64,000 bases of DNA from Arcicella lustrica (GCF_034930985.1 NZ_JAYGIM010000009.1:1-64000), one strand, 5' to 3'; positions 1-9,263 are shown, numbered from the stretch's first letter. Notes: generated from the sequence alone by a model not told the origin. Numbers and translations: made by a program.

Positions 1-72
1 ATCCTCATCCTGTTGCTCGAAAGACGAAGAAACTAAAGTTGTATTAAAAGAAGATTCGCTCGATAAAGACAT
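1..72 (-). CDS. Truncated hypothetical protein, N-terminus only
   Basis: An ATG on the minus strand (complement of positions 70-72) opens 24 codons that run off the left edge of the window. The residues are rich in Ser, Thr and acidic or amide side chains (start MSLSSESSFNTTL), with no signal peptide or recognisable motif. It lies about 90 bases downstream of, and in the same direction as, the dehydratase, so it may be the next gene of that operon. Too little is present to name a family, and a chance open frame of this length is possible. Confidence 0.35.
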   Translation of the reverse strand, partial: MSLSSESSFNTTLVSSSFEQQDED

Positions 73-165
73 TGTGCTAAAGGTTAGCTAATACTGTCAA
101 GCTTTTTTAGGATGAGACATATTGTCTTGAGCATTGTTTAGATACTCTTGAGTATTGTTTTAGTA

Positions 166-1884
166 TTAATGTGAATCTCTTGTAACGATACTTCCAGATT
201 TACCTTTCAAGAAATCCATATCAGCACCCAAATGAGCCTGTTCTACGTGATTGATGTAAAGATTTACATAACCACGAGTAATATTCATATCAATGGCTTC
301 CCAATTTTTACGTCTTTCTGCTAATTCGTCGTCTGATACTTCTAAGTTTAACGTTCTGTTTGGCACATCTAAACTGATATAATCACCATTTTGTACCAAA
401 GCCAAATTGCCACCAGCGGCAGCTTCGGGCGAAACGTGCAATACTACTGTTCCAAAACCTGTACCTGACATTCTTCCGTCAGAAATTCTTACTAAATCAT
501 GAATGCCTTTTTCAAGAAGCTTTTTTGGAATTCCCATATTGCCAACTTCTGCCATGCCCGGATAACCTTTGGGTCCAACATTTTTCAAGACCATTACAGA
601 ATTTTCGTCAATGTCTAAAGCAGGGTCTTCAATTCTTGCGTGATAATCTTCAATCGTTTCAAAAACCACCGCTTTGCCACGATGAACCATCAAAGCAGGC
701 GTAGCCGCCGAAGGTTTTAACACTGCTCCATTCGGTGAAAGATTTCCTTTTACCACCGCAATTCCTGAGTTGGGTTTGAAAGGATTTTCCATCGTTGCCA
801 CAATATTTCTATTATAAACTTCTGCATCGGCACAGTTTTCACCAATGGTTTTTCCATTTACGGTCAAAGCATCATTATGAATCACTTCACGCATTTCTTT
901 AATCACCGCAGGCAAACCACCAGAGTAATACAAATCTTCCATAAAGTGTTCGCCAGATGGTTGAAGATTGGCTAACAAAGGAATATGCTGAGAGAATTTA
1001 TCAAAATCTTCAATGTTTAAATCAACGCCAATTCTGCCCGCAATTGCCAATAAGTGAATCACAAAATTGGTTGAACCACCGATGGCAGCGTTTACCATAA
1101 TGGCATTTTCAAAAGCTTCACGAGTAAGGATTTTTGAAAGGGTTAAATTTTCTTTCACCATTTCTACGATACGTCTGCCCGAAAACTGAGAAATTACTTT
1201 TCTACGAGCATCCGCAGCAGGAATCGAAGCATTATTGGGAAGCGATAAACCCAGTGCCTCAACCATTGTTGCCATCGTAGAAGCCGTTCCCATTACAGCA
1301 CAGTGTCCTTGTGTACGAGCCATACAAGCCTCCGCTTCCACAAATTCTGACTGTGAAATTTGCCCTAATTTATAGGCTTCTGCAAAACGCCAAACGTCAG
1401 AAGTACCAATATCTTTTCCTTTGAAATGTCCTTTCAACATCGGTCCGCCCGAAATTACAAGTGTTGGAATATCCACACTACATGCACCCATTACCAATGA
1501 AGGAGTCGTTTTATCGCAACCACAAAGTAATACTACACCATCAATCGGATTGGCACGAATTGATTCTTCCACATCCATACTTGCCAAATTTCTGTATAAC
1601 ATGGCTGTAGGTTTAATCAAAGTTTCGCCCAAAGACATCACTGGAAATTCAACAGGAAAACCACCCGCTTCATACACGCCAATCTTTACGGCTTCTGCCA
1701 AATCACGGAAGTGCGCATTACAAGGAGTAAGTTCCGACCAAGTATTACAAATTCCGATTACTGGTCGACCGTCAAATTGATCGTGAGGAATACCTTGGTT
1801 TTTCATCCAAGCACGATAAATGAATCCATCTTTTCCTGTTTTCCCAAACCAATTTTGCGAGCGTAAAGCTTTATTTTCTTCCAT
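166..1884 (-). CDS. IlvD/Edd-family dehydratase, probably an aldonic-acid (arabinonate/xylonate-type) dehydratase
   Basis: This 572-residue cytosolic protein belongs to the IlvD/Edd family of Fe-S dehydratases, which remove water from dihydroxy acids or sugar acids to give 2-keto acids. The N-terminus reads RSQNWFGKTGKDGFIYRAWM followed by GICNTWSELTPCNAHFR, the form I associate with L-arabinonate/D-xylonate dehydratases rather than biosynthetic IlvD. CGCDKTTPS and the CMARTQGHCAVMGTAS segment supply cluster-ligand-type cysteines, and DGRMSGTGFG near the C-terminus is the conserved family signature. The ATG start is clear. No ilvBHC genes lie nearby, which also favours sugar-acid catabolism. 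The family is certain; the substrate is inference. Confidence 0.85.
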   Translation of the reverse strand: MEENKALRSQNWFGKTGKDGFIYRAWMKNQGIPHDQFDGRPVIGICNTWSELTPCNAHFRDLAEAVKIGVYEAGGFPVEFPVMSLGETLIKPTAMLYRNLASMDVEESIRANPIDGVVLLCGCDKTTPSLVMGACSVDIPTLVISGGPMLKGHFKGKDIGTSDVWRFAEAYKLGQISQSEFVEAEACMARTQGHCAVMGTASTMATMVEALGLSLPNNASIPAADARRKVISQFSGRRIVEMVKENLTLSKILTREAFENAIMVNAAIGGSTNFVIHLLAIAGRIGVDLNIEDFDKFSQHIPLLANLQPSGEHFMEDLYYSGGLPAVIKEMREVIHNDALTVNGKTIGENCADAEVYNRNIVATMENPFKPNSGIAVVKGNLSPNGAVLKPSAATPALMVHRGKAVVFETIEDYHARIEDPALDIDENSVMVLKNVGPKGYPGMAEVGNMGIPKKLLEKGIHDLVRISDGRMSGTGFGTVVLHVSPEAAAGGNLALVQNGDYISLDVPNRTLNLEVSDDELAERRKNWEAIDMNITRGYVNLYINHVEQAHLGADMDFLKGKSGSIVTRDSH

Positions 1885-1981
1885 GATATTTTCAATGTAA
1901 ATAGTTTATTTTCCAAAGCGGAAATTATTAAAATTATACCGAATTTTTATCCTGATATTTTTAAATGAGCTTGAAAGACAA

Positions 1982-2020
1982 AAAAATCCCTCTAGTTTAT
2001 TAATATACAGAGGGATTTTT
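1982..2020 (-). terminator. Intrinsic terminator of the MFS-patB transcript
   Basis: A perfect 12-bp stem (1982-1993 with 2009-2020) encloses a 15-nt loop immediately beyond the stop of the PatB-like gene. Read on the minus strand, the descending arm ends in a run of U. It separates this transcript from the dehydratase gene downstream. Confidence 0.8.
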
Positions 2021-2024
2021 TGAT

Positions 2025-3167
2025 TTATTCAGCCAATGATTTTTTAATTCTTTCAACGGCTTCAATGAGTGTGGCTTTCGGACAAGCAAAGTTTAATCTG
2101 AAAAAACCTTTACCTTTGAAAATCTTTCCGTCCATTATTCTTACGCCCGCTTCAAGGAATTTCTCTTGAATATTTTCGATTCCTGTTTCTCTGGCATCAA
2201 TCCATGCCAAATAAGTAGCTTCTAAAGGAAGGAGTTTTAATCCTTTATAGCCATTCAAAGCTTCGTATAAGTAATCGTGATTTTCTTTGAGGTAATCAAC
2301 CAAAGCCAAACGCCAATCTTCGCAATCACTGTAAGCGACAAATGCGGCTTCTTGCGAGTAACGAGTAAGCGGAGGAAAAAATCCATGTTTGGCACGCTCA
2401 AATTTTTGACGAAGTTCAGGATTAGGAATAATCGCAACCGAACATCCCAAACCTGCAATGTTAAAAGTTTTGGAAGGTGCCATCAAAGTAATGGTTCTTT
2501 CGGCTGCTTTTTTACTTAAACTTGCAGTAGGAATATGTTTTTTTGAAGGATCTAAAATCAAATCAGCATGGATTTCATCTGCACAAATCACAATATCATG
2601 TTTTTCACAGATGTCAACCAATTTCTCTAATTCTTCTTTGGTAAAAACTGTTCCGCCCGGATTATGTGGATTACACAACATAAACAATTTTGTTGCTGGC
2701 GTAATGGTCGCTTCCAAGGCTTCGAAATCGAAAGTCCAACGTCCATCAGCTTCTTTCATCGGAAAGGTTTGCAACTTTTTATCGATATAAGCAGGTGCTA
2801 AATGAAATGGATGATAAACAGGAATTGCTGTAATTACTGCATCTCCAGCTTCGCCAATTGCTTTACAACTAGCATAAATGGCAGGTACTAAACCGGGAAT
2901 CCATACTTGCCATTCTTTTTCAGTTTCCCAATTATAAAGATTTTTTAAGCGCTCTTGAAAAATCTCTTTTAGTCTTTCAGGAACAATTGCATAACCAAAT
3001 ACTCCGTGCTCAGTAATATTATTAAGTGCTTCTAAAATTGGCGTTGGGCATCTAAAATCCATATCTGCCACAGGCATAGGAATTACGTCTTCTGGGTCAT
3101 TAAACATATCCCATTTCTGAGAATCGGTGTTTTTTCTGTTGATGATTTCGTCAAAATTATATTTCAT
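2025..3167 (-). CDS. patB: PatB/MalY-family PLP-dependent aminotransferase / cystathionine beta-lyase
   Basis: This 380-residue fold-type I PLP enzyme is of the MalY/PatB group. Members cleave C-S bonds of cystathionine or cysteine conjugates, releasing pyruvate and ammonia, and some also transaminate. Visible marks are PMPVADMDF near residue 31, CNPHNPGG at about 165-172, the PLP-ring Asp in CADEIH (D197) and the Schiff-base lysine in APSKTF (K233). Length is normal for the family. It starts only 4 bases after the stop of the MFS gene, so the two are co-transcribed. A perfect terminator follows. The exact substrate cannot be told from sequence. Confidence 0.85.
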   Translation of the reverse strand: MKYNFDEIINRKNTDSQKWDMFNDPEDVIPMPVADMDFRCPTPILEALNNITEHGVFGYAIVPERLKEIFQERLKNLYNWETEKEWQVWIPGLVPAIYASCKAIGEAGDAVITAIPVYHPFHLAPAYIDKKLQTFPMKEADGRWTFDFEALEATITPATKLFMLCNPHNPGGTVFTKEELEKLVDICEKHDIVICADEIHADLILDPSKKHIPTASLSKKAAERTITLMAPSKTFNIAGLGCSVAIIPNPELRQKFERAKHGFFPPLTRYSQEAAFVAYSDCEDWRLALVDYLKENHDYLYEALNGYKGLKLLPLEATYLAWIDARETGIENIQEKFLEAGVRIMDGKIFKGKGFFRLNFACPKATLIEAVERIKKSLAE

Positions 3168-3171
3168 GAAA

Positions 3172-4416
3172 TTATTGAGGGGAGATTGGTTTGTGGAGTT
3201 TTAGCATAAATGCCTTGAATCTCAAAGAAAGAATTAATACGATAAACATTAATCCTGCATTGATGGTAAATGCCAATTGATATGAATGATTGATACTAAA
3301 TATGAGTCCTGTCATGACTGGGCCCAATAACGAGCCACCACCCTCAAACATATTGATAGTACCGTTAATTTTTCCTGCGGAGGCTAAGCCAAATGTTTTG
3401 ATAGCGATAAGATTATACAAAGAATAAATTCCGCCCCAACTTACAGCCATGAGGGCGATTGAAGGAAATATGAATTGAGTATTCATCATTGAAAGACCGA
3501 AACAGCCCATCATCATCATGATGCAGCAAATCGAAAATACTAAATATGGATTGATATAATCTGAAAAAATAGAAACAAATAATTTGGCTAAACCAGCCAT
3601 GATAAAGTATAAACTGAGGTAAAAACTTGCACGAGTTTCGGTAAATCCTAGTCCGACTAAATGTAGGAATACATTGGCAATAGTACCAACCAAACAGTAA
3701 AAAGTAATGAAGCCACAGAGACAAATTAACCAGAAAAGATGTGTTCGGGTAGCTTCTTGGTAAGTCATTCCTTCGATGAGTAAATTACTACTTGCACTTT
3801 CCTTGCCAAGTGGTTTGATGGAAATGTCATTGGGAGAGTTTTCAACCACGAAGTAAATATAGACTAAAATTAAAGCTGGAAAAGCTGCTAAAATCATAAA
3901 CGATTGTCGCCAGCCAAATTCACACAATAAGTAATGGTTGAAAGGAGAGAAGATGGCACTTCCTAAACTTGTGCCAATCAAAACGATGCCTAATGCTAAA
4001 CCTTTTTTTTCTTGAAACCATGAAGAAACCAAAATGATACAAGAAACAGAACCAGCCGTTATCATGGATAAACCCAACAAAAAATGGATAAAATATGCTT
4101 GGTATTTGTTCGTGACAAAACTGTAGGAAAACAAAGCGACGGCTAAAACAAAACTACCGAAGAGCATCATTTTTTTTACTCTGATTTTGTCGATAATAAT
4201 TCCAGAAACTAAAATAAAAAAAAGCGTAACGCTGTTGGTGATAGATTCTCTAAGTTTCAATTCATCTCGTTTCCAATGAAACTCATTAATAAAAACTTTA
4301 TCGAAAACAGAAAGCGAAGTAGTAGTAAGTCCGTTGATGACAACTAGAATCAGTAATCCAGAAAAACAAATAAGCCAAGGGTAAAAATTATTCTTTTTGT
4401 AAAGGATTTTGTTCAT
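3172..4416 (-). CDS. MFS transporter (monocarboxylate/OFA-like)
   Basis: A 414-residue inner-membrane protein with about 12 hydrophobic segments. A typical MFS loop (GIIIDKIRVKKMM) follows the second helix. I place the start at the ATG of MNKILYKKNNF; the open frame continues nine codons upstream to a TTG, but those residues are polar and unnecessary. It is four bases upstream of the PatB-like lyase, so it may move that enzyme's substrate or product, such as an amino acid or thio-conjugate. This is inference from position only. Family confidence is high; the transported compound is unknown. Confidence 0.8.
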   Translation of the reverse strand: MNKILYKKNNFYPWLICFSGLLILVVINGLTTTSLSVFDKVFINEFHWKRDELKLRESITNSVTLFFILVSGIIIDKIRVKKMMLFGSFVLAVALFSYSFVTNKYQAYFIHFLLGLSMITAGSVSCIILVSSWFQEKKGLALGIVLIGTSLGSAIFSPFNHYLLCEFGWRQSFMILAAFPALILVYIYFVVENSPNDISIKPLGKESASSNLLIEGMTYQEATRTHLFWLICLCGFITFYCLVGTIANVFLHLVGLGFTETRASFYLSLYFIMAGLAKLFVSIFSDYINPYLVFSICCIMMMMGCFGLSMMNTQFIFPSIALMAVSWGGIYSLYNLIAIKTFGLASAGKINGTINMFEGGGSLLGPVMTGLIFSINHSYQLAFTINAGLMFIVLILSLRFKAFMLKLHKPISPQ

Positions 4417-4911
4417 AATTTCTGAATTTATGGAGATACCCAAATTTAATGTATATACATCATATCTGTAAACTATTCCATTGTATCACAGGTTCATTTT
4501 TGATGATGAAATACTATAAATAAAAGAAATGCTTAAAATGTAAAAAAATATTCTTGGAATATACATAAACAGATTTCAGTACTTATTGTATTTTTACACG
4601 TTGCTTTATATTTGAAAATACTAACCACAACCGATTATATTGTAAATCAGTTGATTAATTGATTCGCCAGTCAAATAGTCAACGCTTGTTGAAGATTTTT
4701 TGATTTTAAATCACATGAAGAGGTGACTAAGTAAAAGAAATTATGTCTAAAATGTTAAATTGTACAAGTGTTTTTGATGAAAAAACAAAAATCAATTTAG
4801 GTTTTAGCTTTTTCTTTCGAAATAGCCATTTTTATCTGAATTTGCTTTTTCTTAGATTTACAGTTAATTCATTCAACAACAGCATATAATCCTTAATTTT
4901 TTATAACCGCC
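4417..4911. other. Intergenic region between divergent MFS and subtilase genes
   Basis: Nearly 500 AT-rich bases separate the two divergent start codons. I see one plausible Bacteroidota-type promoter (4586-4614) and a 48-codon frame (4743-4889) that I do not believe is coding. No RNA gene, strong hairpin or repeat stands out. Confidence 0.5.
4586..4614 (+). promoter_or_regulatory. Candidate Bacteroidota-type promoter for the subtilase gene
   Basis: A TTG at 4586-4588 lies 18 bases before TATATTTG at 4607-4614. This fits the Bacteroidota housekeeping pattern of TTTG at -33 and TAnnTTTG at -7. It would leave a leader of almost 300 nt, so a closer promoter is possible. Confidence 0.35.
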
Positions 4912-6534
4912 ATGAATATTTTACCAAAACTCAGTTTGATTTGGCTTCTTTTCCTTTTCAATACTTCCAATGCACAATATCTTGAACCCTCACTTGAACA
5001 CGCTCCTTCCAATTGGTTTAATTTAGATTTTTCAGATGATAAAGTAAGAGGAATCAGTACAGAAAAAGCTTATCGTAATATTTTAAAAAATAAAAAATCG
5101 AAGCCCGTTATCGTCGCAATTATTGATTCAGGTGTAGATATTCTTCATGAAGATTTAACCAATAATATTTGGGTTAATACCAAGGAAATTCCTAATAATG
5201 GCATTGATGATGATAAAAATGGCTACATTGATGATATTCATGGATGGGATTTTTTAGGGGGAAAAAATGGAGAAGATATTGCTAAAGAAAGCTTAGAAAT
5301 TACCAGAGAATTTGCTCGTCTTCAAAAGAAATATCAGCATTTTAGTGAAATAACTTCACTTTCTGCGGAGGAAAAAAAAGAGTATGATTTGTACAAAAAA
5401 TACAAACAAGAATACGATAGCAAGTTAAAAGATGTAAAAGAACAAGGTGTATTCGTGATTAACTTGTATCATAAATTTATCGATGCAAAGCTTCAATTAA
5501 CGCAACATTTGGGGCTAAAAGAAATTACGAAAGCTGATTTGGCTAAAATTACGAATAAGGATAGCGAAGAACTAAAGAAAGCCAAAAGAGTATTTGAATT
5601 GATTTTAGATTTAGGACAGGATGAAACTAAACTTCAAGAGGCATTTGAATATTATGATACTCAATTGAATTATGGCGTAAATCTTACTTATAATCCCAGA
5701 GGAATCGTAGGGGATGACGTAAATAATATCCAAGACAGAAATTATGGGAATAATGAAGTAAAAGGTCCAGATGCTCGTCATGGTACTCATGTCGCTGGAA
5801 TCGTTGCGGCGAATCGTAACAATGATTTTGGAATTGCTGGCGTGGCTGACAATGTTCAGATTATGGTGATTAGAGCTTTGCCTGATGGAGACGAACGTGA
5901 TAAAGATGTAGTAAACGCCATTTTGTATGCTGTTGAAAATGGAGCGAAAGTAATTAATATGAGTTTTGGAAAAACTGTTTCTCCTCAAAAATCTGCTGTT
6001 GATGAAGCCGTTAAATTTGCACAATCGAAAGGTGTTTTATTGATTCATGCGGCAGGAAACGAAAATCAGGATATTGATACCAAAGAAAATTATCCAACCA
6101 AACATTTATTAGATGGTACCGAGGCTGACAATTGGATTGAAGTAGGAGCAACCTCATGGATGCAATCCACCAATACAGTGGCTGAATTTTCTAATTACGG
6201 ACAAAAAACGGTGGATGTTTTTGCACCCGGAGTAGATATTCAATCGACAGTTGTGGGTTCAAAATATGAAGATTTGAGTGGCACAAGTATGGCTGCTCCA
6301 GTTGTTTCGGGTTTGGCGGCTTTATTGATTTCATATTATCCAACCTTTACTTATAAGCAAATCAAGCAAATTATTTTAGAATCTTCCATCAAATTATCGC
6401 AATTAAAAGTTGCTCGTCCTGGTTCTTCAGAATTAGTTGAGTTTGGAAAACTTTCTTCAAGTGGAGGAATTGTGAATGCTTATGAAGCCGTTAAATTGGC
6501 TGAAAAGTTACAGAAAGATGCATCGAAAAATTAG
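4912..6534 (+). CDS. Secreted S8-family subtilisin-like serine peptidase
   Basis: This 540-residue protease has a Sec signal peptide (about residues 1-21, ending SNAQ). The S8 triad is visible: Asp72 in IIDSGVD, His290 in RHGTHVAG and Ser459 in GTSMAAP, with the oxyanion Asn in HAAGNEN. Asp and His are 218 residues apart, against about 30 in classical subtilisins. The insert (about residues 100-270) is charged, predicted helical and rich in Lys/Glu (for example EEKKEYDLYKKYKQEY), and may be coiled coil. No T9SS sorting domain or lipobox is present, so periplasmic location is the best guess. It is flanked by a long upstream gap and an Xre regulator gene. Confidence 0.9.
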   Translation: MNILPKLSLIWLLFLFNTSNAQYLEPSLEHAPSNWFNLDFSDDKVRGISTEKAYRNILKNKKSKPVIVAIIDSGVDILHEDLTNNIWVNTKEIPNNGIDDDKNGYIDDIHGWDFLGGKNGEDIAKESLEITREFARLQKKYQHFSEITSLSAEEKKEYDLYKKYKQEYDSKLKDVKEQGVFVINLYHKFIDAKLQLTQHLGLKEITKADLAKITNKDSEELKKAKRVFELILDLGQDETKLQEAFEYYDTQLNYGVNLTYNPRGIVGDDVNNIQDRNYGNNEVKGPDARHGTHVAGIVAANRNNDFGIAGVADNVQIMVIRALPDGDERDKDVVNAILYAVENGAKVINMSFGKTVSPQKSAVDEAVKFAQSKGVLLIHAAGNENQDIDTKENYPTKHLLDGTEADNWIEVGATSWMQSTNTVAEFSNYGQKTVDVFAPGVDIQSTVVGSKYEDLSGTSMAAPVVSGLAALLISYYPTFTYKQIKQIILESSIKLSQLKVARPGSSELVEFGKLSSSGGIVNAYEAVKLAEKLQKDASKN

Positions 6535-6776
6535 AGCTTAATGACCATTGATACAAAAGCCATTTATCTTGAAAGAGAGTAATTTTATATTCTCTGTCCA
6601 TAATTGGCATTTTACCTAAATTATCGTTATTTTACGAAATCTTTTGTTCGAAATTTTAAATGGATTTCATTAAAAATTTGCTTGATTATTTTTAATCACA
6701 GAAAAATATTTCTAAAACTGTTATTGCCTTGCAGAATGTTAATTAAGACAAGCGCTACAGATTTAACCGTCAAACC

Positions 6777-7757
6777 ATGTCTATCGTTAGCAATAATATA
6801 AAGTATCTTCGTCGATTAAATGGACTTACTCAAGAACAATTCTCCCGAAGAATTGGCATAAAGCGCTCGTTGTTAGGGGCTTATGAGGAAGCAAGGGCCA
6901 ATCCGAATTTAGAAAACCTCAAAACCATTGCACAAGTATTTGGGACTTCTGTAGATTCCTTGATTAAAACGGATATTCGAAAAATTCGTGAAACACCCGG
7001 TATTAGTTTGGGACAAAGCACTACGGGTATTATGGAGCAAGTAAAAATGCCTGTGAATGATGCTGTAAGTACTTTTCAAAAGAAAGAAGTAGAACCGTTG
7101 CCAATTGCTAAAATTATTGATGAGTATTTTCAAAAAGAGGAAGAAGAACTGCCGATTAGAAATGAAAATCAATTTGTTCATAATCGAGTAAATTATACTA
7201 TTCCAGAGCAAAGCTTTTCGTCATTTTCTGAAAATCAACATAATAGCAATAATAAATCTTTGAATGAAATTCCACAGAAAAATTTTGAAATTAGAATTCC
7301 TTATGTAAAAAGAACACAGATTAAAGATTATCTGGCGAATTATACCAAAACAGAATATATCAAAACCTTGGCTACTTTTTCCATGCCTTTTGTGAGTTCT
7401 GAAAAGAGTAGAGCGTTTGAAATGGGAAGTGATTTCCCTTTACAAAATTCAATTGTAATTGGTAATGCTATCGACCATTGGACAAATATTCTGGATGGAA
7501 AATTTTATATTTTAATCACTCCACAACAAGGAGTTATTTACAGAAGAGTTTACAATCAGATTAAAGTAAAAGGTACTTTATTACTCAGTTCGGATGATTC
7601 TTCAATTCCAAGTTTTGAAATTTCATTGAAATCAATTGCTGAAATTTGGGAAGTATCTGCTTTTATGAGTAAAGAATTACCAGAACCAAGAATATCGTTA
7701 GAAAGAGCTAAATCACTCATAGAAGAATTGAGTTTAGAACTTAATCAATTGAAGTAA
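6777..7757 (+). CDS. Xre-family transcriptional regulator with S24/LexA-like C-terminal domain
   Basis: Residues 1-65 form a Cro/cI-type helix-turn-helix (NNIKYLRRLNGLTQEQFSRR, then LLGAYEEARANP). A poorly conserved linker of about 110 residues follows, and residues 190-300 (FEMGSDFPLQNSIVIGN to SIAEIWEV) resemble the beta-rich S24/LexA peptidase-like fold. I cannot see the Ser-Lys autocleavage pair, so the domain may only bind protein or a signal. Proteins with this layout are common single genes in Bacteroidota. Its stop codon lies inside the inverted repeat shared with the convergent MogA-like gene. Target genes are unknown. Confidence 0.75.
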   Translation: MSIVSNNIKYLRRLNGLTQEQFSRRIGIKRSLLGAYEEARANPNLENLKTIAQVFGTSVDSLIKTDIRKIRETPGISLGQSTTGIMEQVKMPVNDAVSTFQKKEVEPLPIAKIIDEYFQKEEEELPIRNENQFVHNRVNYTIPEQSFSSFSENQHNSNNKSLNEIPQKNFEIRIPYVKRTQIKDYLANYTKTEYIKTLATFSMPFVSSEKSRAFEMGSDFPLQNSIVIGNAIDHWTNILDGKFYILITPQQGVIYRRVYNQIKVKGTLLLSSDDSSIPSFEISLKSIAEIWEVSAFMSKELPEPRISLERAKSLIEELSLELNQLK

Positions 7758-7799
7758 ATAGAAAATCCACAAATTAAATTTGTGGATTTTCTATTTACT
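7753..7799. terminator. Bidirectional terminator shared by convergent xre and mogA-like genes
   Basis: Two perfect 22-nt arms (7753-7774 and 7778-7799) flank a 3-nt spacer. The stop codon of the Xre gene (7755-7757) and that of the MogA-like gene (complement of 7795-7797) both lie within the stem. AT-rich stem ends provide U-runs in both directions. Confidence 0.8.
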
Positions 7800-8328
7800 G
7801 TTTAGGTCTGAATTCTTTCATAATCTCTTGATTACAAATAAGATATGGGCCTTCAAGTAAATCAATACAATATGGAACTGCTGGAAATACAGCATCCAAG
7901 CATTGACGAATAGCCTTTGGTTTTCCGGGTAAATTAATAATCAAAGACTTTCCTCTGAGACCAGCCGTTTGTCTTGATAAAATAGCAGTTGGAACATATT
8001 TTAAGCTTTCTGCTCTCATTAATTCGCCAAAACCGGGCATCATTTTGTCACAAACGGCTTCTGTAGCTTCTGGCGTTACGTCTCTTTTGCTAGGTCCCGT
8101 TCCTCCAGTTGTTACAATTAAACAACAATTTTCAACATCAGCCATTTCAATTAAGGTGGCTGAAATTAAATCTTGTTCATCAGGAATTACTTTATAAACG
8201 GTTTCAAAAGTAGAAACTAAGTAATCCTTTAGCGTTTCAACGACAGCTTTTCCCGGAATGTCTTCATAAATTCCAGCACTAGCTCTGTCTGAAATATTGA
8301 TAACTCCAATTTTAATAAGTTCTTGCAT
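7795..8328 (-). CDS. mogA: MogA/MoaB-like molybdopterin adenylyltransferase-family protein
   Basis: This 177-residue protein has the MoCF-biosynthesis fold: IGVINISDRASAGIYEDIPG at the N-terminus, TTGGTGPSKRDVTPEAT at about residues 93-109 and LPGKPKAI near 145-152. MogA adenylylates molybdopterin before molybdate insertion; MoaB proteins are close relatives. No other molybdenum-cofactor gene and no obvious molybdoenzyme lie in the window, so the role rests on family similarity alone. It is transcribed on its own, converging with the Xre gene across a shared terminator. Confidence 0.8.
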   Translation of the reverse strand: MQELIKIGVINISDRASAGIYEDIPGKAVVETLKDYLVSTFETVYKVIPDEQDLISATLIEMADVENCCLIVTTGGTGPSKRDVTPEATEAVCDKMMPGFGELMRAESLKYVPTAILSRQTAGLRGKSLIINLPGKPKAIRQCLDAVFPAVPYCIDLLEGPYLICNQEIMKEFRPKQ

Positions 8329-8469
8329 AAATTTGAGATATGCTTATCAAAGCGTTTTCTTTCAAAATTTTAAATATAGTGTAAAATTCTTTGAGGAATA
8401 GCGTTTGATGAGTTAATTTGTAAATTACGCATTAGATTTTTGCTTTTATTTAAATTACTCAACAACAAT

Positions 8470-8592
8470 ATGATTTTATTACAATCAAAATTGCCCGAAG
8501 GTGCCGAGAAACTATTCTCATTATTGTTTCTAATATTGCTATTGGGTGCTTTGTATATTGCCTTCAAGATTTTCAATAAAAATAAAAAATAA
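8470..8592 (+). CDS. Small single-span membrane protein, 40 residues
   Basis: An ATG frame encodes 40 residues: a short polar start (MILLQSKLPEGAEK), a hydrophobic helix of about 19 residues (FSLLFLILLLGALYIAFKI) and a basic tail (FNKNKK). This follows the positive-inside rule for a tail in the cytoplasm. It is preceded by an A-rich leader and sits in a gap of about 270 bases between genes on the opposite strand, ending 2 bases before the stop of the TetR gene. No family is recognised. The well-formed topology makes it more likely real than chance. Confidence 0.5.
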   Translation: MILLQSKLPEGAEKLFSLLFLILLLGALYIAFKIFNKNKK

Positions 8593-8594
8593 GA

Positions 8595-9173
8595 TTAAGG
8601 TTTTTTAATCCCATCCCAACAGGTAAAAAAAGCCATTTCTAGGTCTGAAGAAGTCATTAAAAACTCTCCTGACAAACGAAGTTTAATCAAAGAACTTGCA
8701 CTTCCAGTCACCATCGCAATTAGTATTTTAGGAGGAATATCTCTTACTACTTGGGTGAAAACTGCTTTTCTGAGAAAATCATAAATGGGTTGTTCAAGTC
8801 GAGTAATATCCTCTTTTTTGAGCATGCCAATGTATGGCGAATTCATGAACTGTTCTAAGAAATAAAACTCTTTTGGATTAGTGAAGTAGTAGTTGATCAT
8901 TTGAAGATAAAAACTGCGAAAACGATCTTTAAATGGTTTAGTGGTATCGTCATTTTTGAAAATACTCTGAATGGATTTTTCACGTTTATAAACGTACAGT
9001 GCGCAGATGAGTTCATCTTTACTCTTGAAGTAGTGATAAATGGTACCTGCGGCTACATTTGCTTTTTTAGCTACTTCAGACATGGGCGAGCTATGGAATC
9101 CATGTTTTGAAATAAGTTCTAGGGTTGCTTGAAAGATGGCTTCTTTTTTGTCGAAATCTTTAACAGTATTCAT
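8595..9173 (-). CDS. TetR-family transcriptional regulator
   Basis: This 192-residue repressor-type protein has the TetR N-terminal DNA-binding domain at about residues 8-55 (IFQATLELISKHGFHSSPMSEVAKKA, then AAGTIYHYFKSKDELI). The remainder is a helical ligand-binding and dimerisation domain. It is divergent from the aldehyde-dehydrogenase-like gene, and the 279-base spacer holds two candidate operators (9264-9290 and 9406-9430), so it probably controls that gene and itself. The effector is unknown. TetR proteins of this subtype often respond to fatty-acyl or drug-like molecules, but nothing here decides that. Confidence 0.88.
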   Translation of the reverse strand: MNTVKDFDKKEAIFQATLELISKHGFHSSPMSEVAKKANVAAGTIYHYFKSKDELICALYVYKREKSIQSIFKNDDTTKPFKDRFRSFYLQMINYYFTNPKEFYFLEQFMNSPYIGMLKKEDITRLEQPIYDFLRKAVFTQVVRDIPPKILIAMVTGSASSLIKLRLSGEFLMTSSDLEMAFFTCWDGIKKP

Positions 9174-9263
9174 AAAATAGTGGAAGGAAGGTAAAATTGT
9201 GTTTTAAGCGTGTGCAAGTGATTTTTGAAATTAGGCTTTAAATATAGATTAAAATTAGGAATA

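Noticed and set aside
1421..1780. Plus-strand open frame opposite the dehydratase gene
   Set aside because: It is a shadow of a strongly conserved gene on the other strand and has no family-like sequence.
4743..4889. 48-codon plus-strand frame before the subtilase
   Set aside because: The residues are an unstructured Phe/Asn-rich mix typical of AT-rich noncoding DNA, with no convincing start signal.
6604..6801. 65-codon frame overlapping the start of the Xre gene
   Set aside because: It starts without a signal, has low-complexity composition and overlaps a well-supported gene in another frame.
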